Source: an uncultured Desulfobulbaceae bacterium (lineage in GTDB: Bacteria > Desulfobacterota > Desulfobulbia > Desulfobulbales > BM004). Taken from it: a stretch of DNA of 14,423 bases. The stretch covers positions 1 to 14,423 of the forward strand of contig CAMYJP010000017.1 of NCBI GenBank assembly GCA_947258675.1, written 5' to 3'. A program made the translations under genes and the position numbers. Positions 1 through 7,150 of the stretch are shown in pieces. The notes beneath the pieces are model-generated. The model had not been told where the DNA came from and made no database searches. It saw nothing but the letters and a program-made list of their open reading frames with translations. The first letter of the stretch is position 1. The number at the start of each line of letters is the position of its first letter.

Positions 1-812
1 ATGAAGATAACCAGGATGGCAATTCCATAGCTGAACGACTTGAAAAGTTCAATTGATTGCATCTTTGACATCACTGCTTGACGTAAGGCGGTTACTTTGG
101 CGTGGGGAAATTTTTCAGCAATCTGAAGAACTAACTCTGTTATTGGACAATCGCGACAGAAAGCAGCAATTTCCACCATAGAAATCTTGCCCTCTTTACC
201 AAGCACCTTTTGCATGGCATGCAGATCGCCAATTATTACACCATCCTCTGAAGCGCCAGTTGGCAGGAGCACTGTGGTAACTGTAAAATTTTGATTTCCT
301 AAAGAAAAATTGTCTCCTACTTTGAGACCAAGAGTGTTTGCCGTTTCCGATCCAAGAATAAGTTCATCTGCCTTTTGAGCAGGCATACCTTCAAACTGCC
401 ACCAGTTTTTCAGCATGAGCTCAGATTCCAGATCAACACCCATCACCAGCACAGAACCATATTTCGCTACCTCAACGGCTCCCAATATTTTCGGCGCCAC
501 AATACCCAGGTTTTCCTTGTTTTTTATTGTCCTTATTTTCGGAATTTCAACCTCATCAAATTCGATGGTTTCATAGTTGACTCCACCGACGCTGATGCCG
601 CCATAACTCAAAGAGAGATTTTTGCTCTTTGGAGCCATGACTATGTTGGCTCCAAACTGGTCGAGCCGGTCTTCAATGTCACGAGACATGCTTTCTGTAA
701 TGGATACGAGCGTCACAATAGTCGCAATACCGATCAACAACCCCATGACGAGAAAAATCATCTTGCCCTTGCGGCGTCTTAAGTTATTGAATGAAATATT
801 ATGTAACTTCAA
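1..812 (-). CDS. FtsX/MacB-type ABC transporter permease, partial (C-terminus beyond window)
   Basis: The minus strand stays open from a TTG codon at 812 to the window edge, giving about 270 residues without a stop. TTG is chosen because GGAGG lies 8 nt upstream and the protein then begins MKLHNISFNNLRRRKGKM, the short cytoplasmic start followed by a first membrane segment (MIFLVMGLLIGIATIV) typical of FtsX/MacB-like permeases. A large extracytoplasmic domain follows. Near the edge is a segment with CRDC followed by ITELVLQIAEKFP, and then the start of the next membrane region (FSYGIAILVIF). Such permeases work with a cytoplasmic ABC ATPase; none is visible, so it probably lies further left. 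The gene starts 39 bp after the stop of the preceding minus-strand gene and is probably its operon partner. FtsX-type permeases next to DUF2318 genes are known from P19-type iron acquisition clusters; a role in metal or redox handling is inferred. The family call is firm, the substrate is not known. Confidence 0.85.
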   Translation of the reverse strand, partial: MKLHNISFNNLRRRKGKMIFLVMGLLIGIATIVTLVSITESMSRDIEDRLDQFGANIVMAPKSKNLSLSYGGISVGGVNYETIEFDEVEIPKIRTIKNKENLGIVAPKILGAVEVAKYGSVLVMGVDLESELMLKNWWQFEGMPAQKADELILGSETANTLGLKVGDNFSLGNQNFTVTTVLLPTGASEDGVIIGDLHAMQKVLGKEGKISMVEIAAFCRDCPITELVLQIAEKFPHAKVTALRQAVMSKMQSIELFKSFSYGIAILVIF

Positions 813-851
813 TGGAATCGCCTCCGCGATTAAGTTTCAATAATTTAGTCG

Positions 852-1301
852 TTATTCAACAGATGGAGGGCCTAGAAATTCTGCTTCCTTTTTTAATGTT
901 TTCTGCCTCTGACTGTGACTTACCCGGTTGAGCATAACGGTGTTAATGTCCTTTTTGTCGAAAAAGGCTGCAAGTTTTTTCGGCTCTGTTATCGATTTGT
1001 CAAAGGTGATAACTATCCTTGTGCCGTCCGTATCTGCAACGACATTCTTGACACCTCTCAGCGTTTGGATGTCCTGCAAGATTCCTTCAGGCCAGTTTTC
1101 GGCGTTCTGCAATTTGTATATTGCATCATCAAGGTGGCGGGTGCTGAAGTAGGCAATGGATTTTGGTACTATTACAATTCCCAGTCCTATCACAATGACA
1201 AACGAGACAATGGCCGCCAGAACACCAAAACTGATGCCACGCTTTTTAACACCAAGCACTTTCTCCCGTTTTGCTCTGTATTTTTCAAGATCGTAAACCA
1301 T
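852..1301 (-). CDS. Single-TM envelope protein with a Cys-less HMA-like domain (hypothetical)
   Basis: A 149-residue protein with AGGA six nt before ATG. It has a basic cytoplasmic N-terminus (residues 1-23), one strong membrane segment (about 24-47) and a roughly 100-residue soluble part that should lie outside the membrane. Residues about 70-125 read like the beta-alpha-beta-beta-alpha pattern of heavy-metal-associated domains (TLRGVKNVVADTDGTRIVI, then FDKS, then a helix and DKKDINTVML). The loop that would carry CxxC holds NWPEG instead, and the protein has no cysteine. I do not recognise a named family. It sits between the DUF2318 gene (75 bp upstream) and the permease gene (39 bp downstream), so it is probably a structural or docking partner of that membrane system. 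The HMA-like assignment is by eye; the gene itself is well supported. Confidence 0.8.
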   Translation of the reverse strand: MVYDLEKYRAKREKVLGVKKRGISFGVLAAIVSFVIVIGLGIVIVPKSIAYFSTRHLDDAIYKLQNAENWPEGILQDIQTLRGVKNVVADTDGTRIVITFDKSITEPKKLAAFFDKKDINTVMLNRVSHSQRQKTLKKEAEFLGPPSVE

Positions 1302-1376
1302 GATTTTTCCTGTATAATTGATTAAACAAATAAATGTAATCGGTTATTCTCGCTAATCATTGCCAAGGAGATTTTT

Positions 1377-1844
1377 TTATCTCCGATGTTTCATGTACCA
1401 TGAATTAGCATTAACATCTTTCATGGCAATAATTAGATTCTTGCCATTCACAGCCCTTTTAAGGGGTGCTGGATTACAACCGCCCTTAATGACGTTGATT
1501 CTGTTTGAGGCAAACTTCTGGCCGCAATTACTGCAAACCATGAAATCACCTTGCTGAAAATACCCTTTTCCAGAACGATAGCATACATCACAGGCGTCAA
1601 TGGCAGCCCTGATCACCCCATCGCGGCTTTTAAGAGTAAAAAAAGTCACCATAGTGCCGTCATTTGCCCGCACTTTGAAATGGTGGGCCTTACCGTCATT
1701 TATGGTGTTTAATGGAAGTTCTAGGATTCCATTTTTAGGTGTTAATGTCTTTGTTTTGTCTCCCCAGAACGAATTAGCCTGTTTGGTGTATGTCAGAGAT
1801 GCCAATAGAATTGTTGCGACACTAAAAATCCATATTTTCTTCAT
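1377..1844 (-). CDS. DUF2318 (FtrD-like) secreted Cys-rich protein
   Basis: 155 residues; AGGA lies 7 nt before ATG. An N-terminal hydrophobic stretch (residues about 4-18) looks like a signal peptide or anchor. The rest matches the DUF2318 pattern: CDVC at 85-88, CSNC at 104-107 and a further Cys at 123 (GGCNPAPL), with the aromatic and Gly spacing YRSGKGYFQQGDFMVCSNCG between. Five cysteines in this arrangement are annotated in the family as a likely iron-sulfur or metal-binding site. Members include FtrD of the FtrABCD ferrous iron system and Cj1660 beside Campylobacter P19. Most longer homologues carry several membrane segments before this domain; this is the short soluble form. The neighbouring double-HMA protein and FtsX permease support a metal-transfer or redox role in the periplasm. 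The family call is confident; the ligand is inferred. Confidence 0.85.
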   Translation of the reverse strand: MKKIWIFSVATILLASLTYTKQANSFWGDKTKTLTPKNGILELPLNTINDGKAHHFKVRANDGTMVTFFTLKSRDGVIRAAIDACDVCYRSGKGYFQQGDFMVCSNCGQKFASNRINVIKGGCNPAPLKRAVNGKNLIIAMKDVNANSWYMKHRR

Positions 1845-1876
1845 GCTAAAATCCTAAATTACAGAAATATTTTTAA

Positions 1877-2695
1877 TTATTTAGGTGATGCCTGGTTCAC
1901 ATATTTGCGATAAAGCTTTTTCCAGGCTGTTGCTGTAGCGTTACATCCCTTGCGGTCACAGTTGGATCTACCAACGGGATAATTTGCATAAGTTTTTTTG
2001 GGTTGAATTGGTGACGGAGCCTGAACTGATGACTTCTTACCTTTATTGACAACCCTGGCAGGATAGCCAAGCTCAGTGATATTCTGAGCGATTGTTTCCG
2101 GGGAAAGGGATGAACTATGCTTAACTGCCACAAGGCCTCTATTCAGGTCACTATCCATACCTATTGTGCCGACCAGAGTTCTTAAACTGTTTTCTATGGT
2201 AGTCAGGCAGGAGATACAGGAGAGATTTGATACCTGCATGGTCGTAAGAAGAACCTCTCCTTTACCGGCGGCTGTTGGATTCCAGACTCGTGGGCCTCCT
2301 GCATTTGATCCGCCGGTACTGCATCCACCGCCGCAACCACCGGTATATTTGCTTGACTTGCCGAAGGAAATGGATTTTTGGCTTGAAATATCCGCAGACC
2401 AGTTAACTCTTGCCGGATAGCCGGTTCCAGAGATTCTGTTGGCTATTTCTTCATCCGAAAGATCTCTGCGATGGTCAACCACGATCATACCGGAGCGAAT
2501 ATCACCTTCCATCCCAAGAGCTCCATTAAGCTTTTTAAGTTCCTGTTCTATGGCTGCAAGACAGGAACCACAGGAGAGCTTTTCCACTAAAAAATTAGAG
2601 CGTTTCACTTGATCGGCAAAGGTTATGGTTGCCAATGGCAAAGCACAGAACAGCAGTACTAAGATTGTTTGAATTTTCTTTTTAGCTGTCATCAT
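1877..2695 (-). CDS. Secreted protein with two heavy-metal-associated (HMA) domains
   Basis: About 272 residues. The N-terminus (MMTAKKKIQ, then TILVLLFCALPLATITFA) is a clear signal peptide, placing the protein in the periplasm or on the surface. Two HMA-type repeats follow: residues about 35-98 with CGSC (42-45) and about 153-216 with CISC (160-163). Each carries the later MEGD/MDSD, V-V-D-H or V-K-H, and GYPARV elements. The linker contains a Gly/Cys patch (GGCGGGC, about 120-125), and the C-terminal part holds CDRKGC (about 246-251). CxxC HMA domains bind Cu(I), Zn(II) or similar soft metals and pass them to partners; the secreted tandem form with extra Cys patches is unusual. ATG at 2695 (or 2692) is chosen over TTG at 2698; a stop sits directly upstream, so the start cannot move further. 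The Shine-Dalgarno is weak (GGATG). It is first in the operon behind a sigma-54 promoter. Confidence 0.85.
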   Translation of the reverse strand: MMTAKKKIQTILVLLFCALPLATITFADQVKRSNFLVEKLSCGSCLAAIEQELKKLNGALGMEGDIRSGMIVVDHRRDLSDEEIANRISGTGYPARVNWSADISSQKSISFGKSSKYTGGCGGGCSTGGSNAGGPRVWNPTAAGKGEVLLTTMQVSNLSCISCLTTIENSLRTLVGTIGMDSDLNRGLVAVKHSSSLSPETIAQNITELGYPARVVNKGKKSSVQAPSPIQPKKTYANYPVGRSNCDRKGCNATATAWKKLYRKYVNQASPK

Positions 2696-2750
2696 CAATC
2701 ATCCATTTTCAATTAGAAGTTTGTCCTTCATTTCTCCCTGTATAGGCATA

Positions 2751-2780
2751 CCCTGGCAGGAATGTTACCTCCTGCCAGGG
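2751..2780 (-). promoter_or_regulatory. Perfect 11-bp hairpin in the 5' leader of the HMA operon
   Basis: CCCTGGCAGGA at 2751-2761 and TCCTGCCAGGG at 2770-2780 form an uninterrupted 11-bp stem with an 8-nt loop. It lies between the predicted sigma-54 start site (near 2808) and the first gene. No T-run follows on either strand, so it is not an intrinsic terminator. In the minus-strand mRNA the 5' stem edge and loop carry AGGAGGT, a strong Shine-Dalgarno-like string with no ATG at normal distance. It could be an mRNA-stabilising 5' hairpin, a translational control element, or a repressor site. Confidence 0.6.
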
Positions 2781-2818
2781 CTGTTTGGAAGGGGATTCAT
2801 TTGATCGCTATATTATCC

Positions 2819-2835
2819 AGCAATGCTTGTGCCAA
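2819..2835 (-). promoter_or_regulatory. Sigma-54 (-24/-12) promoter of the HMA/DUF2318/FtsX operon
   Basis: On the minus strand the sequence reads TTGGCAC-A-AGCA-TTGCT, which matches YTGGCACG-N4-TTGCW at every conserved position except the G after TGGCAC. GG and GC are at the required fixed spacing. The predicted transcription start is near 2808, giving a leader of about 113 nt before the HMA gene. No other match of this quality was noticed by eye elsewhere in the window. Sigma-54 promoters need an activator bound upstream, and a sigma-54 activator gene lies immediately upstream. Confidence 0.85.
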
Positions 2836-2933
2836 ACAACGAAAAATAAATAAATACTGTTTAATAACAGGTGTTTGTTCGATAGATCGGGTGGCGTAGC
2901 AGACTGTCAAGGAATTCTGTTTTGAAAAGAATG

Positions 2934-2969
2934 AAGAATATTCTTTAATGAAGTGAAGAATATTCTTCA
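2934..2969. promoter_or_regulatory. Tandem palindromic enhancer (UAS) for the sigma-54 activator
   Basis: Two copies of the perfect 12-bp palindrome AAGAATATTCTT occur at 2934-2945 and 2956-2967; the second extends to the 16-bp palindrome TGAAGAATATTCTTCA (2954-2969). Their centres are 22 bp apart, about two helical turns, so both face the same side of the DNA. They lie about 131 and 153 bp upstream of the predicted sigma-54 start site. This is the usual geometry of paired dimer sites for an NtrC-type regulator. The activator gene ends about 120 bp away. Binding by that regulator is inferred from position. Confidence 0.75.
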
Positions 2970-3009
2970 TTCAAGAGCTGGGCACCTCATTTCTTGAACA
3001 GTTTCGGTT

Positions 3010-3037
3010 CTAACTAAATTGGCTTGGCAATAGTTAG
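3010..3037. repeat. Inverted repeat downstream of the response regulator gene
   Basis: CTAACTA (3010-3016) and TAGTTAG (3031-3037) are perfect complements; inner TTG/CAA extends the stem across a 2-nt AA bulge with a GCTTGG loop. It follows the response regulator stop on the minus strand. No T-run follows, so it is at best a weak or factor-assisted 3' end structure. Confidence 0.35.
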
Positions 3038-3087
3038 CTTTTCGGAATAGATGCGGTTTTACCTATATCAGGGATTATCCCATGCAG

Positions 3088-4428
3088 TTAGAGTTTGAAT
3101 TTTTCCATACGATAGATAAGTACATGGCGTGGAATTTTTAAGAGACGTGCAGCCTTGGATCGATTGCCACCGCTCTTTTCCAAAGCCTTTTGAATTAATT
3201 CCTTCTCAACGTTTTCCAGAGAAAGCCCTTGGTCAGGAATTTCAGGAACTAAAGTTTCATTTACAGTAGAAGTAAGCGGCAGTCTCAAATCGTTTTCTTC
3301 TATAACATTACCCTTTCTTAGAATAAGGCATCGCTCTACGGTGTTCTGCAGTTCTCGGATATTGCCGGGCCAGTCATATTGTTTCAACATTGTTTCTGCA
3401 TGATCAGAAAATTGGACATCCGGAGAAGCGTTGAATTTTTTTAAAAAGTGTTGGATGAGAGATGGAATATCTTCCCGACGATTTCGTAGCGGCGGGAGAT
3501 GCAAAGGAACGACTCCGAGTCTATAATAAAGGTCCTCCCGAAATGTTCCCTTAGCAATAGCTTCGAGCAGGTCTTTGTTGGTGGCGGCAATAATACGTAC
3601 ATCAACTTCTTCAGTTTGGTCTGAGCCTATCGGTTCAATTTGGCGTTCCTGAATTGCTCGCAAAAGTTTCGTTTGCATATCCAATTTAAGTTCGCCAATT
3701 TCATCTAGAAAAAGTGTGCCATTAACCGCAGACTGAAAGCGGCCTTTTCTATTGGCAACCGCTCCGGTGAAGGCGCCTTTGACATGTCCGAACAGTTCGC
3801 TTTCGATGAGATTATCAGGGATTCCTGCACAGTTAACTGCTATCATGGATTCGTTTTTGCGAGAACTGTGCTGGTGGATTAATCTCGCCAGCACCTCTTT
3901 GCCGGTGCCCGATTCTCCGGAAATCAAAACAGTGGCTTCGCTTTCTGCAACTTTTAATGCTGTTTGTAGAAGTTCAGCCATTGCTGTGTTGGCGGTTTCC
4001 ATGCCTGCTGTGCCGGTAAGACGATTTACTTCATCCGTAAGCAGCCGTGTGCGCGACCTTAATTTTTTTAATTCCAAGGCCTTATTGCATGATAGGCGCA
4101 GGGTGTCACGGTCAAACGGCTTGGTGATGAAATTGAATGCTCCTTTGTTCATAGCTTTTACAGCCATTTCAATAGAACCGAAGGCTGTTATAATAATTAC
4201 TGGTGTATCAGGCGATTCTGCCTTGATCTTTGTCAGCAACTCCAATCCGTTCATATCACCGAGTTGTACATCAGTAACAACAATATCAGGAGATTTGGCA
4301 TGAAATAGTTTCAATCCCTCTTTGCCGGAAGCGGCTGTGCTTACTTTGAACCCAGATGAAACCAGATTGTATTCCGTAACTCTCCGTAAACTTTCATCGT
4401 CATCAATTAGTAGAATACATTCACCCAT
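3088..4428 (-). CDS. NtrC-family sigma-54-dependent response regulator
   Basis: 446 residues from ATG at 4428, which has AAGGGG just upstream and gives the normal receiver start MGECILLIDDDES. A TTG at 4446 overlapping the kinase stop would add six residues but is less likely. Receiver domain: acidic pocket D9-D11, phospho-acceptor D53 (VVTDVQLGD) and K103 (ITKPF). AAA+ domain: Walker A GESGTGKE (171-178), the sigma-54-contacting loop GAFTGA (218-223), Walker B LFLDEIGEL (239-247), and the sensor region with RED and WPGNIREL (353-360). The Fis-type helix-turn-helix is at about 422-441 (NRSKAARLLKIPRHVLIYRM). All activator elements are intact, so it should open sigma-54 promoters by ATP hydrolysis once phosphorylated by the adjacent kinase. 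The sigma-54 promoter and paired palindromes just downstream make the HMA operon its most likely target. The closest general architecture is the ZraR/HydG/AtoC group; the signal is unknown. Confidence 0.95.
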   Translation of the reverse strand: MGECILLIDDDESLRRVTEYNLVSSGFKVSTAASGKEGLKLFHAKSPDIVVTDVQLGDMNGLELLTKIKAESPDTPVIIITAFGSIEMAVKAMNKGAFNFITKPFDRDTLRLSCNKALELKKLRSRTRLLTDEVNRLTGTAGMETANTAMAELLQTALKVAESEATVLISGESGTGKEVLARLIHQHSSRKNESMIAVNCAGIPDNLIESELFGHVKGAFTGAVANRKGRFQSAVNGTLFLDEIGELKLDMQTKLLRAIQERQIEPIGSDQTEEVDVRIIAATNKDLLEAIAKGTFREDLYYRLGVVPLHLPPLRNRREDIPSLIQHFLKKFNASPDVQFSDHAETMLKQYDWPGNIRELQNTVERCLILRKGNVIEENDLRLPLTSTVNETLVPEIPDQGLSLENVEKELIQKALEKSGGNRSKAARLLKIPRHVLIYRMEKFKL

Positions 4429-4442
4429 GATGCCCCTTAATA

Positions 4443-5588
4443 TCAATTAGTTTCAATTCCTTCATTGGCTGATTGTTTTTCATATATTGTCGAAGGATAG
4501 GATTCAGGAGGTGGCAGAAATACTATGAAGCATGCTCCGCCAAACTTGGATTCTTCCACGGAAAGAATTCCTCCGTAGCTTTCTACGATCTTACGGCTGA
4601 TGGATAGGCCAAGCCCGGTACCGTTCTCTTTTCCTGTAAAAAATGGCTTAAAGATCTGTTTCCGTTCCTCTGCAGTTATGCCGGGGCCATTGTCGTTAAA
4701 TGTTATTGATAAACCGTCAGCAGCAGAAGCAAGCTCAATAGTTATTTTCCCTCCCTTTGATACCGCATCAATGGCATTAAGTATAATATTAAGAAAAACC
4801 TGTGATAACCGACTGCCGTCAACTTGAAAAGTATTCCCTATTTCATTTTGGACAATTTCCAATGTCACTGCTTTTTTCCGAAGAGGGCTGGCAAGCAGTC
4901 TTGTAACTTGATTTAATACCTGGTTAAGAGGTTCGGTGGTTCCAATTTTTCCTTTTTGTCCCCGAGAATATTGCAGGACTTCTTCTACGGTTGTATTAAG
5001 ACGTCCAATCTCTTTAAGTAAAATTTGGGCAAATTCTCTTTTCGGGTGTCCAGGTGTAAATTCGTCCAGAAGAATCTCAGCGGTTCCTTTAATGGAACTC
5101 AATGGATTCTTTATCTCATGGGCTAGGGATGCTGCCAATCTGCCTAGGGCTGAAAATTTTTGACTCGTTGAGAGCTGTTCTTCCGCCTCTATAAGTAGTT
5201 GGGTTTCTCGATGGAGCTTAGCATAGGATCTTTCAAGCTTTTCAGAAAGCTGTTTGTATTTCTCGCGAAGTTTATTCTGTTTGCTGACAATTAAACCGGT
5301 TACTGACCCGGCAGCCATATAAAGGACGATTTCCATAACTTCACTAACATATGTTTCAAATCCCTGGCCCATATAAAGCAGGATATGCGGAATGAAAAAG
5401 ATGGACGACATGAGAGCAATACTGAACCCTCCCCAGAAACCGAACCAGACGGCACTCAGAACAATCGGGAAGTAACTGAAGCGCCGATAAATATCATGAT
5501 AGAAAAAAAGGTCGCCGGGAGTAAAGAAGTGCAACAAGCCAATGGCGATTACAATGAGAACTAAGAAAATGTAAAGATATTTCCGCAT
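4443..5588 (-). CDS. Membrane sensor histidine kinase, partner of the NtrC-type regulator
   Basis: 381 residues. The N-terminal 102 residues hold about four hydrophobic membrane segments (about 4-20, 38-56, 57-73 and 84-102) with very short loops and no large periplasmic sensor domain. A charged helical or coiled-coil stretch (104-145) leads to the dimerisation domain with phospho-acceptor H157 in ASLAHEIKNPLSSIKG. The ATP domain shows the N-box NIILNAIDAV (267-276), DNGPGI (299-304) and GTGLGLSI (323-330), with FKPFFTGK between. Key catalytic residues look intact. Its stop lies 15 bp before the regulator ATG, so the two are translated as a pair. With no obvious periplasmic domain, it probably senses within the membrane, through a partner protein, or in the cytoplasm. 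It follows the TRAP permease gene by about 100 bp without a clear terminator, so read-through from the TRAP genes is possible. The ribosome site is weak (AAAGAA). Confidence 0.93.
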   Translation of the reverse strand: MRKYLYIFLVLIVIAIGLLHFFTPGDLFFYHDIYRRFSYFPIVLSAVWFGFWGGFSIALMSSIFFIPHILLYMGQGFETYVSEVMEIVLYMAAGSVTGLIVSKQNKLREKYKQLSEKLERSYAKLHRETQLLIEAEEQLSTSQKFSALGRLAASLAHEIKNPLSSIKGTAEILLDEFTPGHPKREFAQILLKEIGRLNTTVEEVLQYSRGQKGKIGTTEPLNQVLNQVTRLLASPLRKKAVTLEIVQNEIGNTFQVDGSRLSQVFLNIILNAIDAVSKGGKITIELASAADGLSITFNDNGPGITAEERKQIFKPFFTGKENGTGLGLSISRKIVESYGGILSVEESKFGGACFIVFLPPPESYPSTIYEKQSANEGIETN

Positions 5589-5689
5589 GGTTATTCTTTA
5601 GATTCGGTTGTAGGCAATTTTGTTCACTTATTTTTTGTAAAAGGGTCCCTTCTGCTATTTAATATAATAAAACAAAGCCTGGTGCCGTA

Positions 5690-6952
5690 TCATCCCCAGA
5701 GGCTGACAAGAAAAGTGCTGAGGAAAGGTAAATAGGTGATAAGACCCAAAGTGATTGCAAGAAGAAAAAGGAACGGCAGCGTTGCAATATAGAGGTCTGT
5801 AATCGGTCTTTCAAATCGATAACTGGCAAGGAATAGGTTGAGACCAACCGGTGGTGTACAATAACCGATTTGCAAGTTTGTCAGAAAAATAATTCCTAAG
5901 TGAATCAGGTCCACACCATAGGCATTAGCAATGGGAACGATGAGAGGTACAATAAGAACCAGGGCTGAGAAGATATCCAGTAATGCCCCAACTATCAGAA
6001 GAAAAATATTCAAAACAAGTAAAAAGGTATATTTACTCGTAATATACTCCTGAGTTAAAGCAAAAAGCCGCATGGGAATTTCCTGGTCTACCAGGAAATT
6101 TGTTGAAGCCATGGAGGCGGCCAAGACGACCAGAATGCCGCCAAAGAGGATCATGCTTTTAACCATTACCGCAGGCAATTTGGATAAGCTGACATCCCGA
6201 TAAATAAAGACCTCGACTATCAACACATAAAGTGCTGTCACCGCAGCAGCTTCTCCGGCTACAAATATACCTCCATATATCCCGCCAAGTACGATTACCG
6301 GAAGGGGCAATTCCCATGCTGCTTCTTTCAGGCCGGTAAAGATGTCCTGACGGGAGAATTTTTGTTTAATAAAGGTTGCCGGGCTTTTTTTCATGCTGTA
6401 ACCGACCAGAAGAACAAGCATAAGAATACCGGGAAGTATTCCAGCAAGAAAAAGCTGGTCGACGCGAGCCCCAGAAATTACTCCATAAAGAATCAACGGC
6501 AGACTTGGAGGAAACAGCAAACCCAGGCTCCCTGAGGACGTTAACAAACCCAACGAGAATTTTTCAGAATAATTATCTTTCAAAAGGGCCGGGAAAAGAA
6601 GCCCACCCACCGCAAATATTGTTACACCTGATGCACCGGTAAAAGCTGTGAAAATTGCGCAAACTATCAATGATATAACAGCAAGTCCACCAGGCAGCCA
6701 TCCAAGAAGCAGCTGGGATAGTTTTAATAAGCGCTGAGCAGTAGCGCTTTCTGAAAGAAGTGTCCCGGCAAAGATAAATAAGGGTAATGAAAGGAGGAGA
6801 GGAGTGTCCGAAAGCCTTGACATCTCAATGATCACGACGGAAAGGTCAATTTCCACGCTGTAAAAGGATAGCAGCGCCAGAGCGGAAATGACAACAAAGA
6901 GAGGGCTACCCAGGATGGCAAGGAGAAAAGTAAGGAATTTGAGTAAGTTCAT
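5690..6952 (-). CDS. dctM: TRAP transporter large permease, DctM family
   Basis: 420 residues, almost wholly hydrophobic, with about 11-13 membrane segments, the usual size for DctM (about 425). Family features include the early PLFIFAGTLLSES segment, the glycine-rich TAFTGASGVTIFAVGGLLFPAL (about 108-129), the PPSLPLILYGVISGA loop, and the late LTNLQIGYCTPPVGLNLFLAS region (about 361-381). These belong to the Na+-driven transport domain that works with DctQ and a periplasmic binding protein. The ATG at 6952 gives a normal family N-terminus; the Shine-Dalgarno is poor, and upstream codons in this frame lack a start. It is separated from dctQ by 198 bp, unusual because dctQ and dctM normally abut or overlap. 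The substrate cannot be told from sequence. Confidence 0.93.
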   Translation of the reverse strand: MNLLKFLTFLLAILGSPLFVVISALALLSFYSVEIDLSVVIIEMSRLSDTPLLLSLPLFIFAGTLLSESATAQRLLKLSQLLLGWLPGGLAVISLIVCAIFTAFTGASGVTIFAVGGLLFPALLKDNYSEKFSLGLLTSSGSLGLLFPPSLPLILYGVISGARVDQLFLAGILPGILMLVLLVGYSMKKSPATFIKQKFSRQDIFTGLKEAAWELPLPVIVLGGIYGGIFVAGEAAAVTALYVLIVEVFIYRDVSLSKLPAVMVKSMILFGGILVVLAASMASTNFLVDQEIPMRLFALTQEYITSKYTFLLVLNIFLLIVGALLDIFSALVLIVPLIVPIANAYGVDLIHLGIIFLTNLQIGYCTPPVGLNLFLASYRFERPITDLYIATLPFLFLLAITLGLITYLPFLSTFLVSLWG

Positions 6953-7150
6953 AATACTGAAAAATCTGGCCTCAGCAGGGTAATCATTCCATGACTCACA
7001 ACCACATCTGTCCTGAGTATCTGGACTATTTTATAATCCTTGTTAGTGCGGGGATATGCCAGACAACAAAATAAGTTCCTTTATTCAGTTGGTTAAAATT
7101 TGAAATAACCTGCCAGCCACTTTAGTAATAATACCTTTATGTAAATCAGT

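Noticed and set aside
375..1325. Plus-strand ORFs of 65-136 codons over the permease and HMA-like genes
   Set aside because: They lie opposite minus-strand genes with clear family content and ribosome sites, and their translations look like antisense shadows without recognisable domains.
4429..4446. TTG start for the response regulator overlapping the kinase stop
   Set aside because: ATG at 4428 has AAGGGG just upstream and gives the canonical receiver N-terminus; the TTG adds six atypical residues.
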